Positions 27,675 to 37,502 of a DNA stretch of 64,000 nt are shown here, one piece after another (within the stretch, counting starts at the first letter, position 1; the number at the start of each line of letters is the position of its first letter). The stretch is from Acinetobacter chengduensis (GTDB taxonomy: Bacteria > Pseudomonadota > Gammaproteobacteria > Pseudomonadales > Moraxellaceae), in assembly GCF_003664645.1 (NCBI RefSeq), contig NZ_RCHC01000012.1, positions 1-64,000 of the forward strand. The letters are read 5' to 3'. The notes under the pieces were generated by a model. The model had not been told where the DNA came from and made no database searches. It saw only the letters and a list, made by a program, of their open reading frames with translations. The position numbers and the translations under genes are program-made.

Positions 27675-27709
27675 ATCCTGCTGTGACAAGCAGGATAAAT
27701 CGTTATACT
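27675..27709 (+). promoter_or_regulatory. inverted repeat and possible promoter before rsmG
   Basis: ATCCTGCT (27675-27682) and AGCAGGAT (27689-27696) form a perfect 8-bp hairpin without a T-run. Right after it TATACT (27704-27709) resembles a -10 box; the hairpin would overlap its -35 region, so it may be an operator or a weak terminator of murU. Confidence 0.35.
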
Positions 27710-27740
27710 TCCACTTAAATTTTCGAGACGTAAATAGTTT

Positions 27741-28373
27741 ATGCATACTTTTTTTCAAGAACTCAAGCAAGGTAGTCAGGCTCTAGGTTTAAGCTTAAGC
27801 GATGAAGCTTTAAATTTATTACTTAAATACCAAGATGCTTTGGTGTTATGGAATAAAGCATACAACTTAACTGCGATCCGTGATCCTAAAGAAATGTTGG
27901 TTAAGCATCTATTGGATAGCCTCAGCATTTTAAAAGATTTACCTGCTGGTCGTCTTTTAGATATTGGCACAGGTGGGGGTATGCCGGGTATGATTATTGC
28001 CTTATGCCAGCCAGAGCGCCAATGTGTATTGCTCGATTCAAATGGTAAAAAAATTCGTTTCTTAAAGCAGTTTATTGCAGATTTAAAGTTGACGAATGTG
28101 ATTGCAGTACAAACACGTGTCGAAAATGAAGACAGTATTCAAGAGCTGGGTAAGTTTGATGTTATTACCAGTCGTGCTTTTGCATCATTAACAGATTTTA
28201 TTCATGCATCACTTCCATTTATGCATGACAGTAGCATCATTGCATCAATGAAAGGCCTGATTCCAAGTGAAGAGGTTGAAGCTTTTAAAGATCAATTTAG
28301 CTGTAAAATTATTGAATTAAAAGTTCCTCGTTTGGATGAACAGCGTCACTTGTTACTGTTGAAACGTATTTAA
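27741..28373 (+). CDS. rsmG: 16S rRNA (guanine(527)-N7)-methyltransferase RsmG
   Basis: RsmG (GidB) methylates N7 of G527 in 16S rRNA; loss gives low-level streptomycin resistance in other bacteria. The 210-residue protein has the family landmarks: YNLTAIRDPKEMLVKHLLDSL, the SAM loop LLDIGTGGGMPGMIIALCQP, LLDSNGKKIRFLKQF and VITSRAFASL. It heads the rsmG-parA-parB order common in gammaproteobacteria, though mnmG, often next door, is absent here. Confidence 0.95.
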   Translation: MHTFFQELKQGSQALGLSLSDEALNLLLKYQDALVLWNKAYNLTAIRDPKEMLVKHLLDSLSILKDLPAGRLLDIGTGGGMPGMIIALCQPERQCVLLDSNGKKIRFLKQFIADLKLTNVIAVQTRVENEDSIQELGKFDVITSRAFASLTDFIHASLPFMHDSSIIASMKGLIPSEEVEAFKDQFSCKIIELKVPRLDEQRHLLLLKRI

Positions 28374-28399
28374 TTTTTTTCAAAGGATTTGGGGTTACC

Positions 28400-29182
28400 A
28401 TGGCACAGATTATTGCGATTGCGAACCAGAAAGGTGGTGTCGGTAAAACTACAACCGCAGTAAATTTGGCTGCATCATTGGCAGTACTTAAAAAACGCGT
28501 ATTACTTGTGGATATGGATTCACAAGGCAATGCGACAATGGGTTCTGGTATTCAAAAAAATGATCTGCTGTATTCGGTAACTGATGTATTGTTGGGCGAA
28601 ATGCCAATTGAAACAGCAATTAGTAAAGCGGAAGTGGGTTATAAAGTCTTGGGTGCAAACCGTGATTTAGCAGGTGTTGAACTTGCAATTGCGGAGCAAT
28701 CTGGTCGTGAATTTATCTTGCGTGAAGCCTTAAAAGAGGTTGAAGATAAATTTGATTATATTATTGTCGATTGCGCGCCAAGTTTAAGCTTGATTACAGT
28801 GAATGCCTTAGCAGCAGTAGATGGTGTGATTATTCCAATGCAATGCGAATACTATGCTTTGGAAGGTTTGGCTGATTTAACTCAAACGATTGATCGTATT
28901 CAGCAAGCATTAAACCCAGACTTACAAATTGTAGGTGTTTTACGCACGATGTACGATGCACGAAACGCTTTAACGCGTGATGTTTCTGCAGAACTAGAAC
29001 AATATTTTGGCAAGAAACTATATGACACTGTTATTCCGCGTAATATCCGTTTAGCGGAAGCACCTGCGCATGGTTTGCCAGTGATTTATTTTGAAAAAAG
29101 CTCGAAGGGTGCAGTGGCATATTTAAACCTTGCTGCTGAAATGTTAAAGAAAAGCAAAGTAAAAAAAGGAATTAAAGCATGA
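28400..29182 (+). CDS. parA: chromosome partitioning ATPase ParA (Soj type)
   Basis: ParA binds DNA when ATP-bound and moves ParB-parS complexes. The 260-residue protein is the short, chromosomal type with no N-terminal HTH: the deviant Walker A KGGVGKTT is at 11-18, DMDSQGNAT follows (motif A'), and IIVDCAPSLSLITVNAL is Walker B. It overlaps parB by four bases (ATGA). Confidence 0.95.
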   Translation: MAQIIAIANQKGGVGKTTTAVNLAASLAVLKKRVLLVDMDSQGNATMGSGIQKNDLLYSVTDVLLGEMPIETAISKAEVGYKVLGANRDLAGVELAIAEQSGREFILREALKEVEDKFDYIIVDCAPSLSLITVNALAAVDGVIIPMQCEYYALEGLADLTQTIDRIQQALNPDLQIVGVLRTMYDARNALTRDVSAELEQYFGKKLYDTVIPRNIRLAEAPAHGLPVIYFEKSSKGAVAYLNLAAEMLKKSKVKKGIKA

Positions 29183-30066
29183 CAGTAAAAAAACGCGGAT
29201 TAGCGAAAGGTCGTGGTCTAGACGCGTTGCTTGGTTCCATTCAAAAAGAAAAGTTGCAACTCGAAGCACAATCTTTGGACCATGGTCAGCTCAAACAAAT
29301 TGATGTTCACTTATTAAAGCGCGGTGAATATCAGCCACGTCGCTATATTAATGAACAAGACTTACAAGAGTTAGCAGCATCGATTGAAAAACACGGTGTG
29401 ATGCAGCCGATTGTGATTCGTCCGATTGAGGATGAAAAGTACCTGTATGAAATTATTGCAGGTGAGCGTCGTTGGCGTGCTGCACAGCTAGCTGGCTTAA
29501 CAGAAGTTCCAGCAATTGTTCGTGATTTAACAGACCAAGTTGCGATTGCTTTGGCGTTAATTGAAAACATTCAACGTCAAGATTTAAATCCAATTGATCA
29601 GGCGATGGCTTTACAGCGTTTCCACGACGAATTTGGTTTAAGCCATCAAGAAATTGCTGATACTGTGGGTAAAGCACGTACGACGGTAAGTAATTTATTG
29701 CGATTGTTGACTTTGGCTGAACCTGTAAAAGACTTTATGCAACAAAGCCTTTTAGATATGGGGCATGCCCGTGCAATTTTGACATTGAAAGCTAAAGATC
29801 AGTTGAAAGTTGCTGAGCATGTGATTGAAAAAAGCTTGTCTGTACGTCAAACCGAACAATTGGTGCGTGAAATGAATGCGCCAAAACAAGCTAAAGAAAA
29901 ACAGCCAGCCTCTTCGGATATTCAACAATTAACGCAGCGTTTGTCTGATCGTTTTGGTGCCGATGTTAAAATTGACCATAACAAACAAGGCAAAGGTAAA
30001 TTGGTGATTAACTATCATTCACTCGAAGAATTGGATGGTATTTTAAATATTTGCTTCGCAGATTAA
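29179..30066 (+). CDS. parB: chromosome partitioning protein ParB (Spo0J type)
   Basis: ParB loads on parS sites and uses CTP to spread as a clamp. The 295-residue protein has the CTP-binding ParB/Srx motifs YQPRRYI and IIAGERRWRAAQLAGL (GERRWRA), then ENIQRQDLNPIDQA, an HTH (GLSHQEIADTVGKARTTVSNLLRLL) and a C-terminal dimerisation segment. The N-terminus KKRGLAKGRGLDALLG is typical of the partner-binding region. I did not see a consensus parS palindrome in this window. Confidence 0.95.
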   Translation: MTVKKRGLAKGRGLDALLGSIQKEKLQLEAQSLDHGQLKQIDVHLLKRGEYQPRRYINEQDLQELAASIEKHGVMQPIVIRPIEDEKYLYEIIAGERRWRAAQLAGLTEVPAIVRDLTDQVAIALALIENIQRQDLNPIDQAMALQRFHDEFGLSHQEIADTVGKARTTVSNLLRLLTLAEPVKDFMQQSLLDMGHARAILTLKAKDQLKVAEHVIEKSLSVRQTEQLVREMNAPKQAKEKQPASSDIQQLTQRLSDRFGADVKIDHNKQGKGKLVINYHSLEELDGILNICFAD

Positions 30067-30097
30067 TTTTGTATTTCGATTTATTGGGGAAAATCAA

Positions 30098-30745
30098 ATG
30101 TGGGAATTAGTCAAAGCAGGTGGGTGGCTCATGCTGCCCTTGGTGCTCTGTTCAATTTTTACCGTAGCAATTACGATCGAGCGTTTTATTCGCCTAAAAA
30201 AATCGACAGTATTGCCCGCTGCATTGTTAATGAAAAAAAATCAAAATGCAGATCAAGTGATAAAAGTAATGCGTCAAAGCCAAGTGCTACAAGACAGTAC
30301 GCTTGGCCGTATTTTTTCAGCGGGTTATGAAAGTAAAGACCAAGCACAGCAATACGCTAGTGCACAAATGGAAGCGGTAGCTTCCCAAGAAATTGGTTTT
30401 TTGGAAAAAAATATTAATTTCTTGGGTACATTGAGTGCTGTTGCACCATTGTTAGGTTTGCTTGGCACAGTGTTAGGTATTATTGAATCATTTTTAATGA
30501 TTGATGTAGGCACAAGTAGTGATCCAGTACTGATGATGCCTGGTATTTCTAAAGCATTAATTACTACGGCTGCAGGTATGCTTATCGCAATTCCTGCATT
30601 ATTTGCGCACCGTTATTTTCAGCGTTTGGTGCAAGAATTTACAGCCGAATTAGAACAACAGTCGACCTTATTTCATGCTGCATTATTTTATAAAGCACCG
30701 CCTGTAGCTGAACAACAAGATCAAGACATGCCAAAAGCAAGCTGA
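30098..30745 (+). CDS. exbB: MotA/TolQ/ExbB proton channel family protein
   Basis: A 215-residue inner-membrane protein with three hydrophobic segments: residues 8-30, about 110-135, and about 155-180 (ALITTAAGMLIAIPALFAHRYF). The central signature LSAVAPLLGLLGTVLGIIESF is that of the ExbB/TolQ channel. With ExbD it forms a proton-driven motor. The pair sits directly before msbA, an arrangement also seen in Pseudomonas, so it may serve envelope or lipid transport rather than a TonB receptor; no tonB is nearby. The symbol is by family. Confidence 0.85.
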   Translation: MWELVKAGGWLMLPLVLCSIFTVAITIERFIRLKKSTVLPAALLMKKNQNADQVIKVMRQSQVLQDSTLGRIFSAGYESKDQAQQYASAQMEAVASQEIGFLEKNINFLGTLSAVAPLLGLLGTVLGIIESFLMIDVGTSSDPVLMMPGISKALITTAAGMLIAIPALFAHRYFQRLVQEFTAELEQQSTLFHAALFYKAPPVAEQQDQDMPKAS

Positions 30746-30753
30746 GGTCTAAA

Positions 30754-31176
30754 ATGAAGTTCAGACGCCGTCAAGTCGAAGATATTCACATTAACCTAAC
30801 ACCAATGATTGACTGCTTATTGTTTATCTTGGTGTTTTTGCTGTTGTCGACTTCATTTAACCAAATGAGTCGAATGAATTTAACCCTGCCAGATGCGCAG
30901 GGTGTGCCTCCAAAGCATTATGATCAAAAAATTGAAGTGACTGTAGATGCTACGGGACACTATGCTGTGAATGGGCAGTCCTTAGAGGGGAAGGATACTG
31001 TAGATTTAAATACGGCAATTAAACAGATTTCTCATGATCGCCGTGATTTAATGTTTATTATTGCTGCGGACGCCAAGGCTGCACACCAAGATGTCATTCG
31101 TGTAATGGATGTTGCGGGTCAGCTCGGTTTCGTAAACGTTAATATTAGTACCAAAGTACCAACTCGAGGTTATTAG
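30754..31176 (+). CDS. exbD: ExbD/TolR family biopolymer transport protein
   Basis: A 140-residue protein with one N-terminal membrane helix (about 18-40, PMIDCLLFILVFLLLSTSF). D20 in this helix is the conserved proton-carrying aspartate. The rest is a periplasmic domain with FIIAADAKAAHQDVIRVMDVAGQLGFVNVNI, typical of ExbD. It follows exbB by eight bases and its stop shares a base with the msbA GTG. Confidence 0.88.
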   Translation: MKFRRRQVEDIHINLTPMIDCLLFILVFLLLSTSFNQMSRMNLTLPDAQGVPPKHYDQKIEVTVDATGHYAVNGQSLEGKDTVDLNTAIKQISHDRRDLMFIIAADAKAAHQDVIRVMDVAGQLGFVNVNISTKVPTRGY

Positions 31177-32903
31177 TGAAGCAAGATGTTAAGGTCTATC
31201 TGCGCCTGTTAAGCTATTTAAAGCAATTTTGGGGCATAGCATTATTGGTTGTACTTGGTTTTGTAATCAATGCTGCAACAGAAGTGTCTGTGGCAAAATT
31301 GCTAGAGAAAATCATTAATGCTATTCAGAGCAAAGACCAAAGCTTTACAACACTATTTCCATTATTAGTTGTGGTGCTGATGTTCTTCCGCGGTTTAGGT
31401 CTATTCATGGGTGGCTATTTTACGGCAGTTATTTCGCGTAATTTAATTTTTAATATCCGCCAAGAAGTATTCGCTAAACTTATGCGTTTGCCATCGCAAT
31501 ATTATTTAGATAATTCGAGCGGTCATATTACCGCGAAAATTATGTATAACGTTGAACAGTTAACAGCAGCTTCGACGGAATCACTCAAAACAGTTTTGCA
31601 ACAAGGTTTAATTACACTAGCCTTAATGGGCTATTTAATTTATACCAACTGGCGTTTGACTTTAATTATCTTGGTATTTGGCCCACTTATTGGCTTACTG
31701 ATTCGTAAAGCATCAAAACGTATGCGTAAACTGTCGAATCAAGTACAAGATACGATGGGCGATGTAAACCATGTCGTGCAAGAAACTGTAAACGGCAATA
31801 TGGTGGTTAAAGGCTTTGCTGGGCAAATTTATGAGCAAAAGCGTTTTCATGAAAGTTCAATGGAAAACTTGCGCCGTGGCTTAAAAATGGTGGTAGTACA
31901 GCAGCTGAATAGCCCAATTGTACAGCTCATTATGTCTATTTCTTTGGCAATTATTATGTTTATTGCTTTAAGGCCTGAAATTTTGCGTGAAACGTCCGCG
32001 GGTGAATTTGTTGCTTATATTACTGCAGCAGGTATGTTGGCGAAGCCAATTCGCTCACTCACAGATATCAATGAAAAGATTCAGCGCGGTATGGCCGCAG
32101 CGCATTCTGTTTTTGAATTATTAGACTTACCCGAAGAAGAGAATCACGGCACTTTAACACCAGCTTTAACTGGTAGTGTTGAATTTCAAAATGTGAACTT
32201 AATTTACTCAGATGGTTATCATGCAATTCATGATTTTAATTTGAAGGTGAATGCCGGCGAAACGGTTGCTTTGGTTGGACGCTCTGGTGCGGGTAAAACC
32301 TCATTGGTTAACTTGCTTCTACGCTATCAAGAAATCAGTTCAGGGCAGTTAAAGCTCGATCAAATAGATATTCATGATATTGAGCTGAATGCGCTACGCT
32401 CTCAAATTTCAATGGTGAATCAGCAGGTTGTACTATTTAATCGTACTGTGCGTGAAAATATTGCCTACGGTCAGTTAGAAAATGCCACTGATGAAGAAGT
32501 GATTGCGGCAGCTAAAGCAGCTTATGCTCATGATTTTATTATGGCTTTACCGCAAGGTTATGATACGCCATTGGGTGCGCAAGGCTTGAACTTGTCAGGT
32601 GGTCAGCGTCAACGTATCGCAATTGCGCGTGCCATCTTAAAAAATGCGCCAATTTTAATTTTGGATGAAGCAACCAGTGCTTTGGATAATGAGTCTGAAT
32701 ACTTCATTCAACAAGCCTTTGATACTGCAATGCAAAATCGAACTACAATTGTGATTGCTCACCGTTTATCGACAATTGAAAATGCGGATCGTATTGTGGT
32801 GATGGACAAAGGCCTAATTGTAGAGCAAGGCACACACAGTGAATTACTTGCTTTGCAAGGTGCATATTTTCAATTACATCAGCGTAATTTTGAGGAGCAC
32901 TAA
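31176..32903 (+). CDS. msbA: lipid A export ATP-binding/permease MsbA
   Basis: MsbA flips core-lipid A across the inner membrane. This 575-residue half-transporter has an N-terminal six-helix domain (about 20-310) and a C-terminal ABC ATPase: Walker A GRSGAGKT from residue 368, signature LSGGQRQR near 476, and ILDEATSALD as Walker B, then an H-loop IVIAHRLSTI. It starts with GTG overlapping the exbD stop. Position beside lpxK and kdsB supports MsbA over other ABC exporters. Confidence 0.93.
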   Translation: MKQDVKVYLRLLSYLKQFWGIALLVVLGFVINAATEVSVAKLLEKIINAIQSKDQSFTTLFPLLVVVLMFFRGLGLFMGGYFTAVISRNLIFNIRQEVFAKLMRLPSQYYLDNSSGHITAKIMYNVEQLTAASTESLKTVLQQGLITLALMGYLIYTNWRLTLIILVFGPLIGLLIRKASKRMRKLSNQVQDTMGDVNHVVQETVNGNMVVKGFAGQIYEQKRFHESSMENLRRGLKMVVVQQLNSPIVQLIMSISLAIIMFIALRPEILRETSAGEFVAYITAAGMLAKPIRSLTDINEKIQRGMAAAHSVFELLDLPEEENHGTLTPALTGSVEFQNVNLIYSDGYHAIHDFNLKVNAGETVALVGRSGAGKTSLVNLLLRYQEISSGQLKLDQIDIHDIELNALRSQISMVNQQVVLFNRTVRENIAYGQLENATDEEVIAAAKAAYAHDFIMALPQGYDTPLGAQGLNLSGGQRQRIAIARAILKNAPILILDEATSALDNESEYFIQQAFDTAMQNRTTIVIAHRLSTIENADRIVVMDKGLIVEQGTHSELLALQGAYFQLHQRNFEEH

Positions 32904-32905
32904 GT

Positions 32906-33925
32906 ATGTCGGTCGCACAGTTAATACAAGATGCTTGGAATAAACAAGCGAAGTGGCTAATTGTGTTCCGACCGCTGTCGTGGCTTTACCGTGGTGGATT
33001 TTTACTCAATAAAAAAATGTACGCTACGGGATTAAAAAGTCGTTATACCGCACCCGTGCCTGTTATGGTGATTGGGAATATTACCGTGGGTGGAAGTGGC
33101 AAGACGCCATTGTTGATTCACTTGGTGAATTATTTGCAAAGCTTGGGCATAAGTGTGGGTGTCATCAGTCGTGGCTATGGGGGGAAAGGCCCATTTCCAG
33201 CTTATGTCGATTTAAACGCAAATGCAGAGCAAGTGGGTGATGAGCCCGCTTTGATTGTACAGTCGACAGGTGTGCCGATGGCTGTGGGTGCGAATCGTCA
33301 AAAAAGCATTGAGCTGTTACTGAGTAAGCATCATCTGGACTTAATTATTTGTGATGATGGTTTGCAACATTTGGCACTCAATCGACAGCTAGAGTGGATT
33401 GTGCTGGATAATAACCGAGGTTTGGGAAATGAAAAAATCCTACCTGAAGGTTATTTGCGTGAGCCTAAAAGTCGATTGAATACGGGTACTGTGATCGAGC
33501 ATGCTTCTCATGCACAAAGTGCGCTGAATATGCACCTAGAGTCATCTGAACCTTATTTATTAAATGCTGCGACCGAGCAAGTTTTCAATCCAAATCAAGC
33601 ATTTTATGCTGTGGTTGGAATTGGTTTTCCACAGCGGTTTTATACCACCTTGGAAAATATGGGCATTCATCAGTTCCAATGTCACGAATTTCCAGATCAT
33701 TATGAATATGAACTTGCAGATTTACAGTTCGAAGATAATTATCCGATTATCACCACTGAAAAAGATGCAGTTAAAATTTTACCTTTACTCAAACAGTACC
33801 CAAATATACAACGTGAAATTTGGGTTGTTCCTGTAGATGCTGTACTTTCAGCAGATTGCTATCGCACCTTGCATCAGCAATTGAGTCAATTGGGTATTAC
33901 TCTTCCTGAAGGCAGTATTTTATGA
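32906..33925 (+). CDS. lpxK: tetraacyldisaccharide 4'-kinase LpxK
   Basis: LpxK phosphorylates the 4' position of the lipid A precursor at the inner membrane. The 339-residue protein has an N-terminal membrane-associated helix, the P-loop [57 protein letters not shown] and [13 protein letters not shown], all family motifs. It lies two bases after msbA and overlaps kdsB by four bases. Confidence 0.96.
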   Translation: MSVAQLIQDAWNKQAKWLIVFRPLSWLYRGGFLLNKKMYATGLKSRYTAPVPVMVIGNITVGGSGKTPLLIHLVNYLQSLGISVGVISRGYGGKGPFPAYVDLNANAEQVGDEPALIVQSTGVPMAVGANRQKSIELLLSKHHLDLIICDDGLQHLALNRQLEWIVLDNNRGLGNEKILPEGYLREPKSRLNTGTVIEHASHAQSALNMHLESSEPYLLNAATEQVFNPNQAFYAVVGIGFPQRFYTTLENMGIHQFQCHEFPDHYEYELADLQFEDNYPIITTEKDAVKILPLLKQYPNIQREIWVVPVDAVLSADCYRTLHQQLSQLGITLPEGSIL

Positions 33926-34683
33926 AACATATCGTCATTCCAGCGCGTTTTTCAAGCTCTCGTTTACCGGGTAAGCCGTTACTAGAAATACATGGTCGCC
34001 CAATGATTTTGCGAGTTGTAGATCAGGCAAAAAAAGTGGAAGGCTTTGATGACTTATGTGTGGCGACAGATGATGAGCGTATTGCGACTGTTTGCCGTGC
34101 AGAAGGCATCGATGTGGTACTGACTTCGGCAGAGCATCCGTCGGGTACAGATCGTCTGTCTGAAGTGGCACGTCTAAAAGGTTGGGATGAAAACGATATT
34201 ATTGTGAATGTGCAGGGCGATGAGCCTTTGCTTCCAGCACTATTGGTTAAACAAGTGGCACAGTTGTTAGAACAACAACCTGCGTGTTCGATGTCTACAT
34301 TGTGCGAGCCTATTCACCACCTAGATGAATTTAAACGTGACAGTATTGTAAAAGTAGTGATGTCTAAGCATCAGCAAGCATTGTATTTTAGTCGTGCAAC
34401 TATTCCGTATGACCGAGATGGTGCAAAGCAATCAGAGCCTCAATTAAATGATCAAGCCTATCGCCATCTTGGGCTTTATGCTTATCGCGTTAAACTCCTA
34501 CAAGAATATGTGAGTTGGGATATGGGCGTACTAGAAAAGTTAGAAAGCCTTGAGCAATTACGCGTTCTAGAAAATGGCCATCGCATTGCGATTGCTGTAG
34601 CAGAGGCGAATTTACCACCGGGTGTAGATACTCAAGAAGATTTGGATCGTTTAAACCAAATGGATGTAGCTTATTTTGAATAA
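33922..34683 (+). CDS. kdsB: 3-deoxy-manno-octulosonate cytidylyltransferase KdsB
   Basis: KdsB activates Kdo as CMP-Kdo for LPS core synthesis. The 253-residue protein shows [24 protein letters not shown] (substrate loop), [30 protein letters not shown] and [12 protein letters not shown], then HLGLYAYR, all in family order. It overlaps lpxK by four bases, as often in gammaproteobacteria. Confidence 0.97.
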   Translation: MKHIVIPARFSSSRLPGKPLLEIHGRPMILRVVDQAKKVEGFDDLCVATDDERIATVCRAEGIDVVLTSAEHPSGTDRLSEVARLKGWDENDIIVNVQGDEPLLPALLVKQVAQLLEQQPACSMSTLCEPIHHLDEFKRDSIVKVVMSKHQQALYFSRATIPYDRDGAKQSEPQLNDQAYRHLGLYAYRVKLLQEYVSWDMGVLEKLESLEQLRVLENGHRIAIAVAEANLPPGVDTQEDLDRLNQMDVAYFE

Positions 34684-34695
34684 GGATATTGATCC

Positions 34696-35676
34696 ATGCA
34701 AAATGATGTAATGGCTCCAGTATATCCTTGGCAGGAAAATGTCTGGCAAACTTTAACCAGTCGTTTTCCTCAAATTGGTCATGGCTTGTTGTTTTATGGC
34801 AAAAATGGCTGTGGAAAAGAAACATTTGCGCAGTCATTTGTCGCTTGGGTGTTGTGTCAAAATCGGCATGCTCATCGCTTTGCCTGCGGTGAGTGCGGTA
34901 GTTGCCAATGGCTAAAGTCGGACACGCACCCGAATTATGTGCACATTAGTACAGATGAAGACAATAAAAAGCAAAACGCCAAGATTAAAATTGAAAAAAT
35001 TCGTGATCTGTTGCCTTTCGTGCAACAAACGGTAGATGGTTGGCGTGTCATTGTGATTGAGCCTGCAGAAGCTTTAAATACGGCTTCTGCAAATGCTTTG
35101 CTCAAAACTTTAGAAGAACCAGGCGAGCGCATTGTTATTATATTATTGGCAGATCATTATTTAAAATTGCCCGCAACGATTCGTAGTCGTTTACAACACT
35201 TTGCCCTTGATCGCATAAGTCCCGCGCAGTCGGAACAGTTTTTACAGAGTCATATTCATACAGATGCATTTAGTCATGAGCTACTAATGAATTTGTCTGA
35301 TCACATGCCATTACGGGCAGTAGCTTTGGCTGAGTCTGAATGGCTCACTTTGAGACAGGATTTTGTCAATGATTGGCAAAAATTGATCAAACAGAAAAAT
35401 ATGCCAATCGCAATTGCGACCAAATGGAACAAAGCAATGAGTTTTGGTGATTTTAGTCAAATGTTTGAATACTTGTTGTCCGATATAATTTGTGTCAAGC
35501 TAAATCAATCAATTAAGAATATTGATTTGAATTATGGTGATTTACCAACGCAGTATACTTTAGAAGCGTTGTTTGGTATTTATGCTGATTTTCAGCAATC
35601 TAAACGGTTTATTGAGCAAAATGTGCAGACCAACCTTGTGCTCGATCAGCTGTGCATCAAATTAATGAATATATAA
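34696..35676 (+). CDS. holB: DNA polymerase III subunit delta'
   Basis: Delta' is the rigid stator subunit of the clamp loader. The 326-residue protein has a degenerate P-loop (GKNGCGKETFAQSF), a zinc module around FACGECGSCQWLKSDTHPNY (three cysteines visible in the CGECGSC cluster plus one in VLCQNRHA), and the SRC-like NALLKTLEEPGERIVIILLADH...TIRSRLQ block. The holB-pilZ-tatD order is the same as in Pseudomonas. Confidence 0.93.
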   Translation: MQNDVMAPVYPWQENVWQTLTSRFPQIGHGLLFYGKNGCGKETFAQSFVAWVLCQNRHAHRFACGECGSCQWLKSDTHPNYVHISTDEDNKKQNAKIKIEKIRDLLPFVQQTVDGWRVIVIEPAEALNTASANALLKTLEEPGERIVIILLADHYLKLPATIRSRLQHFALDRISPAQSEQFLQSHIHTDAFSHELLMNLSDHMPLRAVALAESEWLTLRQDFVNDWQKLIKQKNMPIAIATKWNKAMSFGDFSQMFEYLLSDIICVKLNQSIKNIDLNYGDLPTQYTLEALFGIYADFQQSKRFIEQNVQTNLVLDQLCIKLMNI

Positions 35677-35686
35677 AAAGGGGAAA

Positions 35687-36031
35687 ATGATGCAGCCACG
35701 TATGGGCGGAATTATTCAGGCGAATATCCCAGATGTAGATACACTTTTTGCATGTTATATGCCTTATGTTGCGGGCGGTGGTTTATTTGTACCGTCAAAT
35801 CAGCCAGTTAAAATGGGTGAGGAAGTTTTTATTTTGGCAACATTGCCTGAGCAAACTCAAAAAGTCCCATTAACAGGTAAGGTTATCTGGATTTCACAAA
35901 AACAAAATGGAGTCAAACCTCAAGGTTTTGGTATTCAGTTAAGTGGCGAAAAAGGCGTTTATTTTCGTTCTGAAACAGAACGCTTGCTTACAGGACTTAA
36001 AACTGAAGGGCGTAGAAGTTACACTATGTAG
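35687..36031 (+). CDS. pilZ: type IV pilus assembly protein PilZ
   Basis: A 114-residue PilZ-domain protein matching the original Pseudomonas PilZ, needed for type IV pilus assembly and twitching with PilB and FimX. Shared landmarks are YMPYVAGGGLFVPSNQP, GEEVFILATLPE, VPLTGKVIWI and the C-terminal YTM. It lacks the RxxxR and D/NxSxxG residues that bind c-di-GMP, as does Pseudomonas PilZ. AAGGGG precedes the first of two adjacent ATGs. Confidence 0.92.
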   Translation: MMQPRMGGIIQANIPDVDTLFACYMPYVAGGGLFVPSNQPVKMGEEVFILATLPEQTQKVPLTGKVIWISQKQNGVKPQGFGIQLSGEKGVYFRSETERLLTGLKTEGRRSYTM

Positions 36032-36060
36032 AATTTGATTTTTAGCGAATAGGTTTCATT

Positions 36061-36834
36061 GTGTTTGTAGATACTCATTGTCATTTGATTATGTTGGATT
36101 TAAGCCCTTATGGTGGGGATTTAGATTTGGCATTGGCACAAGCCCGAGAAGCGGGTGTTTCAAAATTTATGAGTATATCTGTTGATTTGGACGATCACAT
36201 TGAGCTGGCTAAAATTGCTGCCCGTCATGCAGATGTTGGCTATACCGTGGGTGTACATCCATGTGAAGAAGCTGAAACAATGGCTCGGGCAACCACAGAG
36301 TATTTGATAGAACTTGCACAACCTGAAAAAGTTTGGGCTTTAGGTGAAACAGGTCTCGATTATTACCACAGTACAGACTTAGTTGCAGAGCAAAAAGCAT
36401 GTTTTGCTCGTCATATTCATGCCTCGCAAGCGGTAAATAAGCCAGTGGTGGTACATACACGTGCAGCTAAGCACGATACCGTAGATATTATCCGTGCTGA
36501 AAAATCGACACATGGTATTTTGCATTGCTTTACAGAAGATTGGGAAACAGCAAAAGCGGTATTAGATTGCGGTTATTATGTGTCTTTTTCAGGCATTATT
36601 TCGTTTAAAAATGCCCAAGATCTGCGTGATGTAGCCAAGCAAGTTCCACTTGATCGAGTGCTTATAGAAACAGATAGCCCATACTTAGCGCCTATGCCCT
36701 ATAGAGGAAAGTCTAATGAGCCAAAGTATGTGCCTTATGTAGCCAAAGCACTAAGTGAAGTATATGATAAACCCGTTGAAGAGATTGCGCGTATAACGAT
36801 GCAAAATTTCGAGAATCTCCTCAAACAAAAGTAA
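36061..36834 (+). CDS. tatD: TatD family metal-dependent hydrolase
   Basis: A 257-residue TIM-barrel hydrolase. DTHCHL near the N-terminus is the metal-binding HxH, GETGLDYY holds the bridging Glu, VVHTRAAKHD and GILHCFTEDW give further metal histidines, and LIETDSPYLAP the last aspartate. Family members act as 3'-5' exonucleases on DNA or RNA; the closest E. coli relative is likely YcfH, so the symbol is a family label. It starts with GTG and lies 29 bases after pilZ. Confidence 0.88.
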   Translation: MFVDTHCHLIMLDLSPYGGDLDLALAQAREAGVSKFMSISVDLDDHIELAKIAARHADVGYTVGVHPCEEAETMARATTEYLIELAQPEKVWALGETGLDYYHSTDLVAEQKACFARHIHASQAVNKPVVVHTRAAKHDTVDIIRAEKSTHGILHCFTEDWETAKAVLDCGYYVSFSGIISFKNAQDLRDVAKQVPLDRVLIETDSPYLAPMPYRGKSNEPKYVPYVAKALSEVYDKPVEEIARITMQNFENLLKQK

Positions 36835-36872
36835 AAAATTGAATGATATAAGCGTATAAGAGAGTTAATAGG

Positions 36873-37493
36873 GTGAAGATGGATCGTCAAGCTCAATTTA
36901 GAGCAAGAGAAGCGTTAATTTTTCAAGTTGCAGAGCAATTGTTGCTTGAAAATGGTGAAGCAGGGATGACGCTAGATGCATTGGCGGCAGAACTGGATTT
37001 AGCAAAAGGCACTCTATATAAACACTTTCAAAGTAAAGATGAGTTGTATATGTTGCTCATTATTCGTAATGAGCGCATGTTGCTTGAAATGATCAAGGAT
37101 ACAGACAAACAATTCCCTGAACATTTAGCTTTCTTTATGCTTCATCATTTACATCACCCAGAACGGACAGTGCTCTTTCATCAAATTGAAGAGCGCTTAT
37201 CAACAACAGGGGTAGGTATTCAGCATTTGTTTAATGAGCTTTATCAAGTTCGTAAACAACGCTTACGCTTAATTATTCGAATGACAGAAAGCTATTTAGA
37301 GTCAATTGAAAGTACTATGGTTGTACGTGATTACTTGGCTTCTATTTGGTCACTTACGCATGGTGCTGCTGCGATTTTAAACTCAAGCTTCTATCAGCGC
37401 TATCTTGGTTCAAGGGATACCTTAAGGGTGGCTTATATTGATCAAGCTTTGGCGTTGCCTAAGCTGACGCATGCTGTTCCACAATTTGCGTAA
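36873..37493 (+). CDS. TetR family transcriptional regulator
   Basis: A 206-residue regulator with an N-terminal TetR HTH: ALIFQVAEQLLLENGEAGMTLDALAAELDLAKGTLYKHFQSKDELYMLL (within residues 12-62). The C-terminal ligand domain is not assignable. The start is GTG 36873 or ATG 36879. It ends nine bases before gspH on the same strand and follows tatD by 38 bases, so it may be cotranscribed with gspHIJK; its targets are unknown. Confidence 0.88.
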   Translation: MKMDRQAQFRAREALIFQVAEQLLLENGEAGMTLDALAAELDLAKGTLYKHFQSKDELYMLLIIRNERMLLEMIKDTDKQFPEHLAFFMLHHLHHPERTVLFHQIEERLSTTGVGIQHLFNELYQVRKQRLRLIIRMTESYLESIESTMVVRDYLASIWSLTHGAAAILNSSFYQRYLGSRDTLRVAYIDQALALPKLTHAVPQFA

Positions 37494-37502
37494 AGGCATG
37501 CT

